64,000 bases of DNA from Paramecium tetraurelia (Eukaryota; Ciliophora; Oligohymenophorea; Peniculida; Parameciidae), in contig NW_001799002.1 in NCBI RefSeq assembly GCF_000165425.1, positions 129,699-193,698 on the forward strand, written 5' to 3'. Under the pieces are notes generated by a model. The model did not search any database. It had not been told where the DNA came from and saw only the letters and a program-made list of their open reading frames with translations. Shown here piece by piece: positions 1-13,910 of the stretch. A program made the position numbers and the translations under genes. Positions within the stretch are counted from its first letter, which is position 1. Every line of letters begins with the position of its first letter.

Positions 1-3000
1 CTGAATAGGAGTCAGGTAAAATTGAGATGTACATCAATCCAACATAAAATAAAACTCACAATAAGTTGTATTTAACTTTTGGTTCATTTTTATTAACTAT
101 TTAAACAAAGATCATTTTATAGACTTTGACAATATTTGAGAGCGAGTAATTAAATCCATTTGTAAATGAAGCTTTAAAGGAGTATTAAAGCAGATATGAT
201 TAATATTTGAGAAGCCAACAAAAGGAGGAAGAAGTGTAACCAACTGATTCATAAATCTTTATTACCTTAGGTGATGTAATAATTGCAATTCCATCGAATG
301 ACGAATCCATTTTGACATTCACTGGTAAATTCAATATCATTGTGAATACACATGACACTATGAATGCTGATGAACTTCTTTGTATAATCAAAGAGAAAGG
401 ATTGAATGAATACGATTTGATTGGAATGAACTTCAAAATAAAAACATCTGTATCGATAGAATAAGTTCAAGCATATGTGGCATCAAAGTAATAACTATAT
501 AGTAAATAATTTAATTTACTTGACAACAAGAGATAAATCATTTGGCCATTCACTATGCTCTTGAATCAGAGTTAATAATTAGTATTATCAGAAAATCTGG
601 ATTCTCTTGTCGAAAAACAAAGCATTAAGTTGTCATTAAGTCAATTTCAATTCAGAATTGCATTCACTGATGTTTTGTTTATCTAAAATCAGATTAATAA
701 TTAATTGTAAATAGTTAATGATTTAACAAATAATGATATAAAATAATAACAGAAGTAAGAGAAAAATCAATAGCAATAAAATAGTTTATAGAATTTTGAA
801 TTAGTCATTGATGGTATTGATGTGATAATTTTGAATGACATAGAGAATTACTATTAGTATATTATGAATTTCAAATTATTTTAAACACAAACCAAATTAG
901 AATAGACATCTAGGAATTTTAAATTCTTAATAGAATTACCAATCTAATTGCATTATTTCAATTAAAATATTGGAATTTGGGAACCAATAATTGAAAAGTG
1001 TGTCATATCAATTGTCTATTAAAAAGATTTAACAGGTTTTGATATTGTAGCAGAGAATCAATTAGATGTTCAAATAAAAGAAGGTGTAAATATAAATGTA
1101 TCTACTCAAATGATCTTAACTGTTTATTCAGCATTGACTATCTTAACTTAGAAATTACAGGCTAAGGACAAAAATCAAATCAATTGTTAAAATAACTCCT
1201 ATGCTAAATACTCAATTTATAATCTCTTAGGAAGTGATGTTCTATGTGAAACCTAAGATAATACGATTATAATAGCTCAGCATAATGAATAAAAAGATTT
1301 TGATGTCAAAAATCCTAAATCTAACAATTCAGTTTCCCTATAGATTTAAGGCGATAAAAACCCATTTGAAATACTAAATTGGAATATAGATAAATTGTAA
1401 TAGAAAATGAAGAAAATTGGAAATAATAGTCCAGTGCTGATTAAGAACTTTGTTGATCAATTAAAGAATTAGAGAGTGATTTATTTGAGTTCTGAATATA
1501 TCTTTGAGAATAATACTTAAACTCATTTGGACATAGTATTCAAGGATTCTAAGGCCAATCTTCATATTTCTAAATTGCAAGCCTATATGTAGGACCAAAA
1601 TGCAAGACAAGTAACATGCTAACCTAATTAATATGTGCTTCCATAATTTTTATTATACAGTGATTTTTATATAAGAAAAGCAAACAACAATTAAGAGAAG
1701 TCATAAGCCTATAATATTAAGTATTTATAAAAGTGTTTTGAAAATAAGGAAGGTTTGAAACTGTGGTTGAATGAGAGCTTCATAATAACATTGAATGTGC
1801 GTAAGGATCCAGAATTCCTAGGTAGATACATTATATACATCTAACCAAATTTCAGATTTTAGAATTTGTTGCCATTCCCCGTGACCATCACTACATTGTA
1901 TGAAACCAAATAGGGAGATGAAACCAAATTACAACCGCTGCAATATTTGGATGAACATCAACTCAAAAGCATTAAAGAAAATCATGCTATGTTAATAACC
2001 ATAGATGCATATAAGCCCTCTTAGCCTATCCCATTATTAAACAGCAGGAACTTCAAATCGTAGCAGAATGTCATCAACTTATTTGGTAGAGAATGGCAAG
2101 GAAGTAGTGGAGGCAAGAGTGAATTAGTTTTAGAATATAATAATACTTTGTTCAATCAAAGTGGTTTATGCAGTGCCGTATTGTATGCTCAAGAATATAT
2201 TAGAAATGAAACTTAATATGAATATGTAGTATTTTAAGGTAAGAATAAGTAATACACTTCAATTGGTGGGTAAAAGCTAGGGTCAAAGCAAAGACCCTTG
2301 ATATTGAACAACACTGCTCAATAATATGAATTAGTGTTTTCAGAGAGAGATACACCTCAAGTGCTTTCATTAACACCTGCCTAAATTATTTCTATAGGTA
2401 CTTCAATTAGTGATATTGTTATAAAAAGAAATGAACATTTTTATGTAGCTCCATTAGCTGTTGTATCTGAGATTAAATTAATTTAATAGACTTGCTAAAA
2501 GGTTGTAACAGTTAGAAATAGAATCATTTTAGTCAATCATTCTGAACATTCAATATGCATCAAGTAATTGAAGGCATTTGAAATTAAACCACAAGAAAGA
2601 GTGCCTTTGGAGATCTGTTGTGGTGATAAAGTACCTGAATCAACTGAGGGCATTTATCAATTCCAATTTACTTTTATGGATGATTATAATTGGAGTTGGA
2701 GTGGGCAAATCGAATGTAATATGATTGGTGTTTATTATCAACAATTAAGAAGTCACAAATTCCCTGAGATCAGAAAATTTGCTTAAATTGATATCAATGA
2801 GAGCAATGGAATATTATTTGCAGTTATTAGTGAAACCAAACATGATCAAACACCTTATAGAATTACTAACTTAAGCAAAATGATTCAAGTCACTGTCTTA
2901 AATATACCTGCTTCTTTAGATTATAACTAAGACTGCTATTTTGCTTGGGATGAACTAAATAAATAGAATGAAGTTCAGTTTGTAATTTGTCCTAAAGTAA

Positions 3001-5186
3001 GTTAATATGAGGTTGTTGAATACTAATTTAAAATTGATAAGATTGCAGAGGCTAAATTCTTTGTTATCCGATCTCGAATTCCAAATGATGCAGGCAAGAT
3101 CTTTATAAAATTAAAATCAGAAATGAATGGTTTTACCAGACATGCATAATTCTTTGATTCAAGTGAGGAAGAACTTTAGAGATATAAAGAGAATTCAGGA
3201 AAGATAGCAAAAGAACCATAGTAATTGAAATTTGACATTATGATTCCTCAAATTAACATAAGTTTGATCGATAATCATGCTTCATACCCTTAAGAAATAA
3301 TTAATATTGTGTTGTACTAATCTGAAGCCATCCTATTGATAAACAAGTCAAACAAAGCAATATTCCAATTTAAATTATCAGCAATGTAGATAGATAATAC
3401 TTCTCAATTGCACCCTCTATTTCCTGTTTTATTAACACTACTTCCAAGTAGTAAAGTGAAATAATAATTACCTATTTTAAATGTCTTGATTTAGATGAAT
3501 TTGCAGGCTAAACAATTGCAATTGATTGAGAAATTCTCTCTTGAAACTAATCGTTTAGCAATTAAAATCAATGATACAATCATCAAGACTCTACTCAGCA
3601 CTGTTAATAAAATAACTTCAATTATTGAAAGTTAAAAATTAAAATTATAATTACAATTATAATAAAAGTTTGATTGGAGGAAATGTCCTTTACCAGATAA
3701 ATTGATCCCAACTTATTTTGGAACTATAACTATTTATCCTATCATAGTCTAACTCACTGTACAATGGGGACGTAAGGACAAGGATCAAGATGCAGATAAT
3801 CCTATGTTTACATCACTTTTGTCAGGAGTTGGATTTCAATTAGTCTCTGTTGATGAAGCTGAAATTGTATTGAAAGGAATTCAAATGGAAGATGTTTTTG
3901 ACAGTATTGATGGTTTGAGAAATAATTTGACTAAAAGATATCTTCCTGATATCTACGGATAATTACCTGCCATTTTAGGTAGTTTAGCTGTTCTAGGCAA
4001 TCCTACTAAATTATGGAAGAACTTTGTATCGGGCATGTAAGATTTCATTGAAAGACCCATTGAAGGGTTCACTAAAGGACCTCTTGAAGGAGGCATGGGT
4101 GTTATAACAGGAACTACTTCATTAGTAAGTCACACAGTCTCTGGAGTCTTTAATAGTGTTAAGAATGTTGTTGGCACAATTTCAAGTGGTTTATCTAAAG
4201 TTACAATGGATGACAATTATCAATAGCAACGTTAAATCTAGAATCAACAATAGGCTAGGAATGTCAGTTCAGGTATATAGGAAGGATCTGTATCTTTGGT
4301 TAAGGGAGTGGCTGGCGGCATAGCTGGATTCTTTAGTAAACCTATTTAAGGGGCTCAATAGGATGGAGCATCTGGTCTATTGAAGGGATTGTGGCAAGGA
4401 ACATCAGGATTAATCATCAAGCCTGTGGCAGGAGTTTTAGATGTCATCTCAAAGACATCTGAAGGTGTTAAGAATCAATTATCCTCTGATGAACAACCTA
4501 ATAATACTAGAATTAGATATATGAGACCTTTCTATGAAAGCGATGGATATTTTAAAGAATATAATTGGGTTGAAGCGGAATGCTATGAAGTAATTAAAGG
4601 AATCAAAAAAGGCAAATATGAACAACACAGATTGCTTAGAGTTGTTAATATGGAGAGAGATAAGAAAAGTTTTGGATTAATTCTAACCGACACTAGTTTA
4701 ATCTTGTTTGATTTGGATTTACATTTAAAGCTTTGGTCCATTTTGTATGAGGATATAGAAAATATTGTTTTTAGTGGAAATGTGATATAATTGAAAAACA
4801 AAAAATCCAAAAGGGCATTTTAGGTATTTTTATATTCATATGATAAAGGGTAAATCGATTGCTAGTTTGACAATGGCTTCACAAAATTAAAGTTAATAAA
4901 TAACAGAACAAATTAAATTTATGATCCAATAATTGTGACATAATTATTATATATATATATTTTAAAAAATCAAATTTAAGAATATAATTAGATTATTTTA
5001 GTACCGGTTAATGCTAAAGTTATCACTTAACATAGTGAAACCTAGATATCAATATAACATTACCTTGTAAACAATGTACAATATTCCCAAGGGATAAATC
5101 TAATGATTATAATCAAAATATTTATCAACTATCCATTATCTAGGTATTTTCTTATCTCCTATGTTTAAGCTATGTTCATTTATTGA
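1..5186 (+). CDS. VPS13: VPS13 family bridge-like lipid transfer protein (5' end outside window)
   Basis: The frame is open from the first bases to a TGA at 5184-5186 (about 1,727 codons), with many in-frame TAA/TAG codons read as Gln. The order of parts matches the C-terminal two thirds of VPS13: an adaptor-binding type region with an 'IGIWEPIIE' stretch (around 970), a beta-rich lipid-channel part, then the DH-like/ATG2_C region ('GNPTKLW...IERPIEGF...GPLEGGMGVI', about 4000-4230), the amphipathic segment 'GLWQGTSGLIIKPVAGVLDV' (about 4385-4445) and a PH-like end. VPS13 proteins sit at organelle contact sites and carry glycerolipids between membranes. The N-terminal chorein motif lies upstream of the window. 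No intron is needed. The last ~70 residues (after about 4940) are AT-rich and less convincing, so the true end could be slightly different. It ends 34 bp from the next gene, tail to tail. Confidence 0.93.
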
Positions 5187-5220
5187 GATCTCAATTAATA
5201 CTGATGAGTTCATCATTATA

Positions 5221-8200
5221 TCAATCTAAATAATATTATAGATATACTAGTTCTAATGCAAATGTATTTTGTTCTTCGGATTGTATTTTTAATGATTTAG
5301 TTGATTGTATCTTATCAGATATCAGAATGTTTTCACTTTCTAAAACTTAGATCAGAATTTATTAAAATTAAATTAGATTTCTCAAATTCACATTATCCTA
5401 GATATGACATTTATTTTAAACAAACAATTGTTGAATTTCAGCATAGCATTCTTATTTCAATTTAAGCAACTCTTTTTTAGTAGATTTTTATTCCACTAAA
5501 TTATCCATCAACACTTCTATTTAATCAACTTCATAATATGTTTATGTGCCTTAACAAACAAACATATTCTCATATTTATTTTAATCTCTTTTCTATTGAA
5601 TTTCAAGTTCAGTATATAATTTCTTATATAATGCTTCCTCAACTCCAATTAATACTTTCAATTACTAGTTCTTACTGTGTGTTAATGCATATTATATTTC
5701 TAATTTTTCCTTTTCCTCATTTTATTCCTAAATTTCCTTCTTAATCTATAAGATCATATGTTATTTTTCTCCTTTTTCTAATTCCAAACTTTCCAATTCC
5801 TCTTAAATCGAACTTACAAGCTTTCTTATTTCATTTCTTTCTCATTCTCTAAATTCTCCACCTATTCTGTTAATTGTCTACCTTCTCGTGAATAAACAGC
5901 CATCCTATTCCTCAATTATAACATCTTCTCATCCATTTCTACTAAATTCTTGAATAACACTTAAACATAGTCTTTCTTTTCCTTAATTCTATTCCTCGAA
6001 ACTATTTCTTATTCATTTAACTCCTAATTGTCCAAATCTAATTAGTATATCCTTTATAGAATATTAACTTTATCACTATCTAAATCTGATTGCTTCTAAA
6101 ATAATACCTCTAATTCTTTTTCTATTTTCTCGACTGATTACCTTCTTTAATCTAATTCTATTGCTAATTTATGCTCTTTTTCTGCCCAATCCTATAATTT
6201 AATAGCTAATTCATGATGTCTTTCAGCAGTTCTCTTTAATTTCGATTATAGATCATCTAACATCTCACTTTCTTTTGTAAATTTATCTTACAATTCCAAT
6301 AACAATGGATCATCATCAAAATAAAAAGTTGGTTGAATAGTCACTCTGGATTGATGCATAGATAATTATTATAATTATTACTCCAATATATCTAATTTCT
6401 TATCTTTTTCTTTAATTGTTGATTGTAATTCTTCTAATTGAGTCTTAGTTCCTTCAATCTATTACAAGGTTTAGAATATTGGTTGACTCTGTGATTACAC
6501 CAACTTCTGCAAATCATCCTTTAAATTCAGGTTTTTAGTATTTAAACTATTTATTTATTAAGATAATGCATCTTCAGTTACTTCTACCTCATTAGGATCT
6601 GTTACTAATGATTTTTATTGTTTTTTTTTATTCAACTATTTCTTCACTTCCACTACTTACAAATTTGTTACTTCCAAATCCTTCTTCAAAGTTTCTTTCT
6701 TCTCTTAGTACTATTTCAACTCTTTCTCTTTCAATTAAATCACAGCCTCCAACATTTTAGTATCATCATCCAATTTTCTAAACTGATCATTTAGTTAATT
6801 TAAAATTCTTCAATTTCTACTTTATTTAAAAATTCATCTCTTCCTCTCTTACTTCAATATGATACACCTCTTAACTGATTTCTGTCAATTGCTCCTATTC
6901 CTTCTTGATTTCCTCTGATAACTTAGATCTCTATTTCTCAAATTCTTAGATCTACTCTTACTTTTCTCTTATCTCTCCCTGAATATTATAATACTACTAT
7001 TTAAGTTTCAACAATTCTTCTTTAGATTCATTCAAAGTTCTTAGTTCTTCATCCTTATTTCTTAGCATCTCCTCTAAATTAGCAATATCCATTTCAGCCT
7101 TTGCTAAGTCATCCTCAAATTTACTCCTCTATTCTGACTTTATTTAAAAGTCTCTTTCCAATTTACTTAGATTCTAATCTAATTCAGACATCCTCTTTTT
7201 AATTTCTTCCTCTTCCTTCTCGTAAAATTTCAATTCATCCTCCAACTAATTGAACTTCTACTTTTAATCATTTACTTTTTATTATTTCTAATAAACTAAT
7301 CCTGCATACTATTAAACCTACTCTTCCTTCTCAAATACTTCCTTCATCAATCTTTCCATATCCTTATCTAATTTTTCAATCTAATCTAACTGATGCAAAT
7401 GTTTCATTTATTAATCTGTAAGTTTATTTAAATTATTCTTCTAATCTTCTATATCCAATTGAATTTTCTTAATCTACTCCTATCTTTATTCCTTTTCTTT
7501 ATTTTACTTTTCTAAAATTTAAATTTATGCCTGAGTTGCTTATTTGTTTCGATCCAACTCTTATTAAATCCTATCAGCTTTATCCTATATTGCATTTTTC
7601 AATGTATTTTCTTATTTTATACTATCCTCTAATTTTGCCCTTAAAGCCTGCAATTCAACTAATTATTTCTCTTGATTTTCTGTATACAATTTCAGATAAT
7701 TGACTTCTTAAATCACTTGATTCTTTTAATCTAGTACCTTCTATTATGACTTCTATTATTCAGATAAATCCTCAACACTCTAGTCATATTATTATTTGGT
7801 CTATAAATATGATCTTTGTATTTCTTCCTTCTAAGGTACAATCAACAAAACCTATTCCTTTTGAATTTGTAATTCTTCAATCAACTACTCTAATAACTAC
7901 TTTTCCTCTGAAATTTGAACAGTTAGATCTTCAATTTTTCTATTAATATTCGCACTATCTAAATTCATTTCTGTGTAGATCTTAATTTCTTATTCTATCA
8001 AAGCATTGTTTTATTTATACTAATTTTATTGATCCAGCAATTATTATTCCAATATCTTTGCTTATTCAATATCATCCTTTAATTAGTTAATGTTTTAATC
8101 TAATTGTTAACTCTCAATACTCAATGATGATATTTATTATTCCTTCGTTTACTTTACTTATTTTTTTGATTCAACCTCTTGGAATAACCTAGCTAATTCA

Positions 8201-11200
8201 GGCGTATATCTTGTGATTTCTGCCTACAAGTCATTCACTTACTATTCGAGTAGACCTACCTTCTCTCCCAAGGGCATTTATTCTCTTAATAAATGATCTC
8301 TCTTCTATTTCTATTTTCTTGTTAGAATTGATAATTAATAATTTTCTTGTGATATTCTCTACAATTCCTCTTTTTTTTCCTTAACAACAATTTGTAGATC
8401 TAAAATCAAGGATTCCAAATTTTTTATTTGCTCTTTAACCTTCTGCTGTCCCTTTTGAAGTTCATTTAACCTTTTAGACGATTCTATATTTTAACTCAAC
8501 CATTCTGGAACATTTTATTATGACTTACTAACATCCTCAACTAAAGTAACTTGTTAGGCTTATAAATCATTGACCATTGATTCTATGTCTTTATTTTGTA
8601 ATTTCATTTTTTCTACTTATTCTTATTTAATTTATTGTTCAGTCTACAAATCTTGTAACACAGTAGCAGAAGATTAGATAAATAATTTTAATTATTCAAT
8701 CTATGATTACTTTTCCTTCTTTTATTTCAATAAGAACTCCAGTTCAATATCATCTTGACTTAATTATCTGACTGATTCTGTTATTTAAGCAATTTAAATA
8801 GTTAAATCAGATAAATTAGAGTTTTAATCCTAGATTATCTGATTCTCATGGAACACTTATAAAGGCCAGGGCATAGATCTTTGATTTTAAGACAATCTTT
8901 ATTCTAATTCATTATATTATAGTTATTTTTGGGTCAATCTTGATTCCATTTATAAAATCTTCTCATCCAATTCTAAATTCTTTTTAACCATCTCATCTGA
9001 TTTTTATTATCTTTATTGAACTTCTTCTTCCATCATATTCTATATTACCTTGTATATTTCTTCTTATTTATTCTTCTTCTCTTACAACTTGAATTCTAAT
9101 TCATGAATAACATCTTCTAAGGCTAGATTCTATTTTACTAAATTATCAGCTTATTCCTGCAACACATTGATTTGTCTATTAATAACAGACACATCCTAGG
9201 TTGCCAAAATCTATTGATTGAAATGACTTCTTTTCAGATCACTTAATTATTGTTTAAGTTATTCAATAATCTTATCCTTTTCTTACAACTCATATTTTTA
9301 ACATTCCACTCTACTCTTTAACTAATCCATATTACTACTGAATCCAGCCAAAATTTATTGTTATTAAACAAATTGATAATCTTAATCTTAATCATACGAA
9401 TTAATTCCACTATCTCTTACAATACTTTCTCTATCTTTGTAAAATGAATTATTATTTTGATTAGACTCTATTTCAAAATTCTTTGATGAATTCAAATATT
9501 CTAATTCCTTTAATTTTGATTCTTTCTCCACCAACCTTACCTCTAATTAATGAATCAACTCATCCATTGCTAAATTCTTTTTCACCAATTCATCTGCCTT
9601 CTCACATTAATCTTCATTTGTCTTCATTAATGCTTAATATCTTAATTCAACATCTCTTTATTATAACTCTTATTCCTTATCGTATAATTATTTTTACAAC
9701 TTAGATATTTCTTCATGTAATTAAACAATATTCATGTTCTTCTCATGCAATTATTCTTACATATCCATCAACTCCGTATTTTGAATAAATGATTTCCTCT
9801 TAGGTTTCTAATCCTCAATCACAATCGATTCCAATTGATCTCTTCTTTTTATCTTATAACTTAATTGTTACTTCAACTCTTGTATCCTATTCTCAACATC
9901 TAAATTCTATTAATTCAAATCTTACAAATAAGTATGTTGTGACATACTCATTATTTCATCTTTCTACTGAATTTCAAATTTCAAGAACTCAATTTGTGAT
10001 TCCTATTATTTTATTGTCTCCTACAATTAATCAATCTAAAATTAATAGTCATGAGGAATTGATTCATTTTATGGACCAAATATATTTATTGTTGGTAATT
10101 CCTGAATATAAGAAGTTACTGTTGGTTGAATTGCTATTTGTCTTTATTACACACTCTAGATTTGCTATTCAACTGAAACCTTGACTTCTATTTCCTCTTG
10201 CAATTAGTTTTATAATCTAAAAACTTCCTATTCCTCTTTCTTCAATTTAACTTTTAACTCTTAAACTTCAATTTATTTTAATTTCAATTGTTATTGAATT
10301 ATATCACATTCATGTTATTCTACTTCTAATTATGAAATTAATTCTTTTCTTGAGGATATATTTTTGGGTTTAAGCGAGGTTGAAGAGTGTTGCTCGTTTT
10401 CAAACATGCTTATTTAGTCTTAAATTAGATTGTGAGCTTATTATTTTTCAAGCAATTTAACTTACAGTTCATGCATCATATCATCCACTGCTTAATTTTA
10501 TTTTACTAAGTCATCAATTGCTATTAATTTTTCGGTTTCACCCTTTGTAGGAGTACCAATTCCTAACATAATATTTTAAGATCTTAAATATTCTAATTAA
10601 TTTTTTGTTTTGGCTAAGTGATCTTCAATTTCTTATTTTTCTGCTAATTACTTCTCCAATTAAGCATTCAAGCTCTAAGTGTCTTATTACAATTTCTTTA
10701 ATTGAACTCTTACTTCTTAATTGTATGCTTTCTCCACTGCTAATTGCTCATTCAACACAGACGCTTATGATTTCATTTATTTTAATATTTTATCATCTTC
10801 CCCATAGGATTCCATGATCTATTCTAATTCTTATTACTATTGCTTCTTATCATATAGCTTTTTCTCTAACTCAATTAAAATATCGTTCAACTCCTCATGC
10901 TATTTTATAACTTCATCAACCTATGAAGTGTTTGGCTTGTAGGATATTCTTTGACTATCTGTCCCTGATTTAAGTTGCTGTAATTCTTATTCCTTTTCTT
11001 ATAATTATTTTTTTAGCTTCTCAAATTCTTCCTAAATCTATAATCCAAGAGCGTTTAGGGATTTGGGATATGCTAATAATTGATCGATTGGATTATCAAA
11101 TATTGGTTAACTCATTATATCCTTTTGATTGATTCTATTCTTTAATGATTTAATCTCACTCGCTTAATCATTAATTATTCTCTCCTATTTTTAGATATGT

Positions 11201-11285
11201 TAATCAAGGTCTACTCTTAAATAATCTCTATACCTTAAATCTAAGTGTTCACTACTTTAAGAAGTGAAGAGGTGATTTGTGACAT
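5221..11285 (-). CDS. giant coiled-coil protein, about 2,000 residues
   Basis: An almost continuous coiled coil rich in Glu, Lys, Gln, Leu and Asn, with many recoded Gln codons and a TGA stop at 5221-5223. Start chosen at ATG 11285: a 23-nt GTATAG...TAG intron (11211-11233) joins 'MSQITSSLL...' to the coiled-coil frame, which is then open for ~4.4 kb. Two further joins are required. Near 6778-6820 the frame moves by one; a 43-nt GTA...TAG intron would fit. Between about 5880 and 5790 it moves back; no canonical intron fits well (a 29-nt GTAAGT...AAAG at 5789-5817 is possible). These could be introns or compensating frameshifts. No globular domain recognised. Such proteins in ciliates are usually cytoskeletal or basal-body associated, but that is inference only. 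Confidence 0.8.
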
Positions 11286-11895
11286 ATTGTAAATTATTAA
11301 ATATAAATATGGATAATTTATAGTTGTATATTTTATTTATATAAATCTCAAATATAAATGAAATCAATTATTTCATTCGATTATCGCTTAAATAAATACT
11401 ATAAAATGTGCTATTAATTAACTAATGATATCTATAGAGATGGTAGTGGATTTAAGAATTATTATTGTATTACACCCTTGATTTTTTTATGTATAATTTA
11501 TGTATAATAATAGTATAAAATTTAATAATTTAACCGAAATTGTGATTAACTTTTATGGAAAAAAGACTAAATTATAATCAATTCATGTACATGATTTAAT
11601 AGTTCTAATGATAATCATTCTAATGGATTTGATTTTATTTAAAAAATAATCTTATTGTAACATCTATTTATTAATAAGAAGTTTCATATTTTGAATTTTA
11701 ATATAAATTAAAATGCATCGAATCTATTTTATTCAATTTGAATTATGAGCATCAAATTTCAGTTAATATGAAATAATCAATGTTAATTGGTTATGATATA
11801 AATAATTTAAAAATAAAGGTGAATGATTTTCAATATAAACAAATATTTGATTTAAATTACAACATAAATCACAATTCCAAAAATAAGCAAAATTT
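11286..11895. other. AT-rich intergenic stretch
   Basis: About 610 bp between the start of the coiled-coil gene and the stop of the OTU gene, both on the minus strand. It should hold the promoter of the coiled-coil gene. I see no tRNA-like element, no convincing ORF and no repeat. Confidence 0.6.
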
Positions 11896-12471
11896 TCAAT
11901 AGGATTCATCGGTTGTTGATTATTCAGATAATTCACAATAAATTGATGGTTATTTGGCAGGTTTATTTGTATTATCATGAATTAATCTAACTGATTAATA
12001 ATGATTAATTATCTTTTTGCCTGAGTGAAAAGCGATGTGTATTTATTTTTAAGTGGGAACTTGCTTCTTATTAAAATAGAGATGAATTTTTTCTTTGAAG
12101 GATGACCAACAGGTCTTTATAGGGATATGTTTTATGATGTAATAATTATCCAAGGTATGGACAACAATGTCTATTTGTAAAGTATTACTTAAGGCTTACA
12201 GTTCCAAATGCCCACCCCATATTCCATCTTCAGACATTCGTTTAGTATATTCATTGAATGTGGAACCTTCTGGAAGAAAATCAGAAAAAAATTTTCGATT
12301 TTTCTAGAGTGATCGGATTGCCATAGAACGATACTTGTTATAATTTTCTTCATTTCCAGTTAGTTAATCAGCAATAGCCCTAAAGAGACAATTTCCATCA
12401 GCGTCTACATCTCTAAGGGTCAATCCTAACTGTTACAACCTTTTATTGAATTAATTGAAATATTTCTTCAT
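11896..12471 (-). CDS. OTU-domain cysteine protease (probable deubiquitinase)
   Basis: A 191-residue single-exon protein that is nearly all OTU domain. The catalytic block 'DADGNCLFRAIADQL' has Asp25 and Cys28; 'MSEDGIWGGHLELQAL' follows at about residues 79-94, and the C-terminal 'NHYQSV' near residue 156 gives the catalytic His. These three blocks are diagnostic of OTU proteases, which cleave ubiquitin chains. The length suits a minimal OTUD/OTU1-type catalytic core with no extra ubiquitin-binding region. The start ATG at 12471 lies 97 bp downstream of the RING gene on the same strand. The ~35 residues after the domain are low in complexity. Chain preference cannot be told from the sequence. 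Confidence 0.93.
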
Positions 12472-12568
12472 TTAATTAATTTAAACAGAGTTTTTAATAA
12501 GAATTTGAGTTTTTGATGAATAATTTTTGGTGTAAACTACATTAATAATAAAATGAATTATATTAAAA

Positions 12569-13870
12569 TCATCCAAGCAAAGTATTATAGTATTAGATGT
12601 CACTTAGTTTTTTAACCATTTCTTTTTTCATCTAATCAACAAATTCATAAAACAAGTTATCATTTATTTCCTCCATCATAGGTTCTGCAATTTTAACATT
12701 ATTATTATTTCTGAGTATATTTATTTTGAATTTCTTATTTGCTTTGACCTATTTAAGTTCCTTATTGTTTTAGTACTTAATAGTAGGATTTATTATTTCA
12801 ACATCAGGATCATTTATTTTAAATTACTCAACTATAGATTGATTAGTTTCGTTATTCTAATTTGATTGATCTTCCTTTGATTCATTTTGAATTTAATTCT
12901 ATTCATTCTCCACTACTGCTAATTGTGCATTCTCTTATTGTGCATTCTCTTATTGTACATTCCCTTATTGTTCAATTACATCAGGTTAATTATTAATTTA
13001 ATTTGCAATTTATATATCTTTTGGATTAGAGTCTGGAATTTAAGGTTATTCCTATTACTGATTAATGACTTCACTAACTTAGCTAATTTTTTACTCAACT
13101 TATTGATTTGAATTATTTTAATTATTTGAGTCATCCTAAACAAATGTATTATTAATTTAATTTTCATCATTTTAGGACTTATTATTATTACTATCGATGT
13201 TATCTGGATTCTTTTGCGAGAGCTCTATATTTAATTCTTCACTGTTATTTGGATTTTCTACTTGATCAGAAATTGGATCTTTATTTGCATTAGTTTCCTA
13301 AGGGGAATCCTATTGAATGGTAGTTAGATTCTGGTTTTATTAGAGTGGTTGTTGTGATTCTGGATTTTAGGATTAATCAATCTAAGCCAAAATTTATTAC
13401 CCAATATTTTCGATGATTTATTATCTAGGTTCGTTTTCTTCTGTTAGACCAGCAAATGTAAATTCTTCTTCATCATCTCCAATTTCAATAGCATCCTGAT
13501 GGATTTCATTGTTAGTTGAGATATAAGTGCATTATGATTTTTTGTGTTATTTAAATTAAGCCAAGGTTCCCTCCCAAGATTAACATCTTAGACATTTGAC
13601 TTCAATATCACCAACAATTTTGGTTGCTAGAATGTCTTTGTCGAATTGATAGTTGCGTTCAAGTTTATGTCGACATAAAGGACAACTTTTTTTCATCTGA
13701 ATCCAACGAACCAAGCAAGTCCCACAAAAAGTATGCCTAGATATGAAAGTAGAATGATACCCACAAGTGGCTCTTATTGGATTATAAAACACTTCTCTGC
13801 AAATACTGCATAATAGGTGTTAATTTACTTATTATGTTTTAATTACTTCAAATTATCTCTCTCTAATCAT
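12569..13870 (-). CDS. RING-finger protein with long Gln/Asn-rich tail
   Basis: 425 residues. A 24-nt intron (13737-13760, GTATCATTC...CTAG) interrupts the RING finger; removing it gives 'CSICREVFYNPIRATCGHTFC' followed by 'CPLCRH', a C3HC4 RING at about residues 22-62. A second Cys pair (KCLRC) follows at about residue 90. RING domains of this type recruit E2 enzymes as ubiquitin ligases. The remaining ~330 residues are Gln/Asn/Glu-rich, with a threefold QENAQ-type repeat (12924-12968), and end in a more ordered 'MMEEINDNLFYEFVDQMKK' stretch before the TGA at 12569. Start at ATG 13870. A TRAF-like or LON-type reading was considered because of the extra Cys pair but cannot be shown. Confidence 0.88.
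12924..12968. repeat. 15-bp tandem repeat, three units
   Basis: Units TGTGCATTCTCTTAT, the same again, then TGTACATTCCCTTAT. It lies in the Gln/Asn-rich tail of the RING gene and encodes repeated QENAQ on the minus strand, so it is probably a replication-slippage expansion. Confidence 0.9.
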
Positions 13871-13910
13871 TTAATAAATATATTATAATTATTCTATTAT
13901 TTAATAAATT

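Noticed and set aside
13580..13792. RING read through an unspliced stretch as 'CGYHSTFISRHTFC'
   Set aside because: Removing the 24-nt GTA...TAG intron gives a standard 'CGHTFC' RING, so the insertion is intron sequence.
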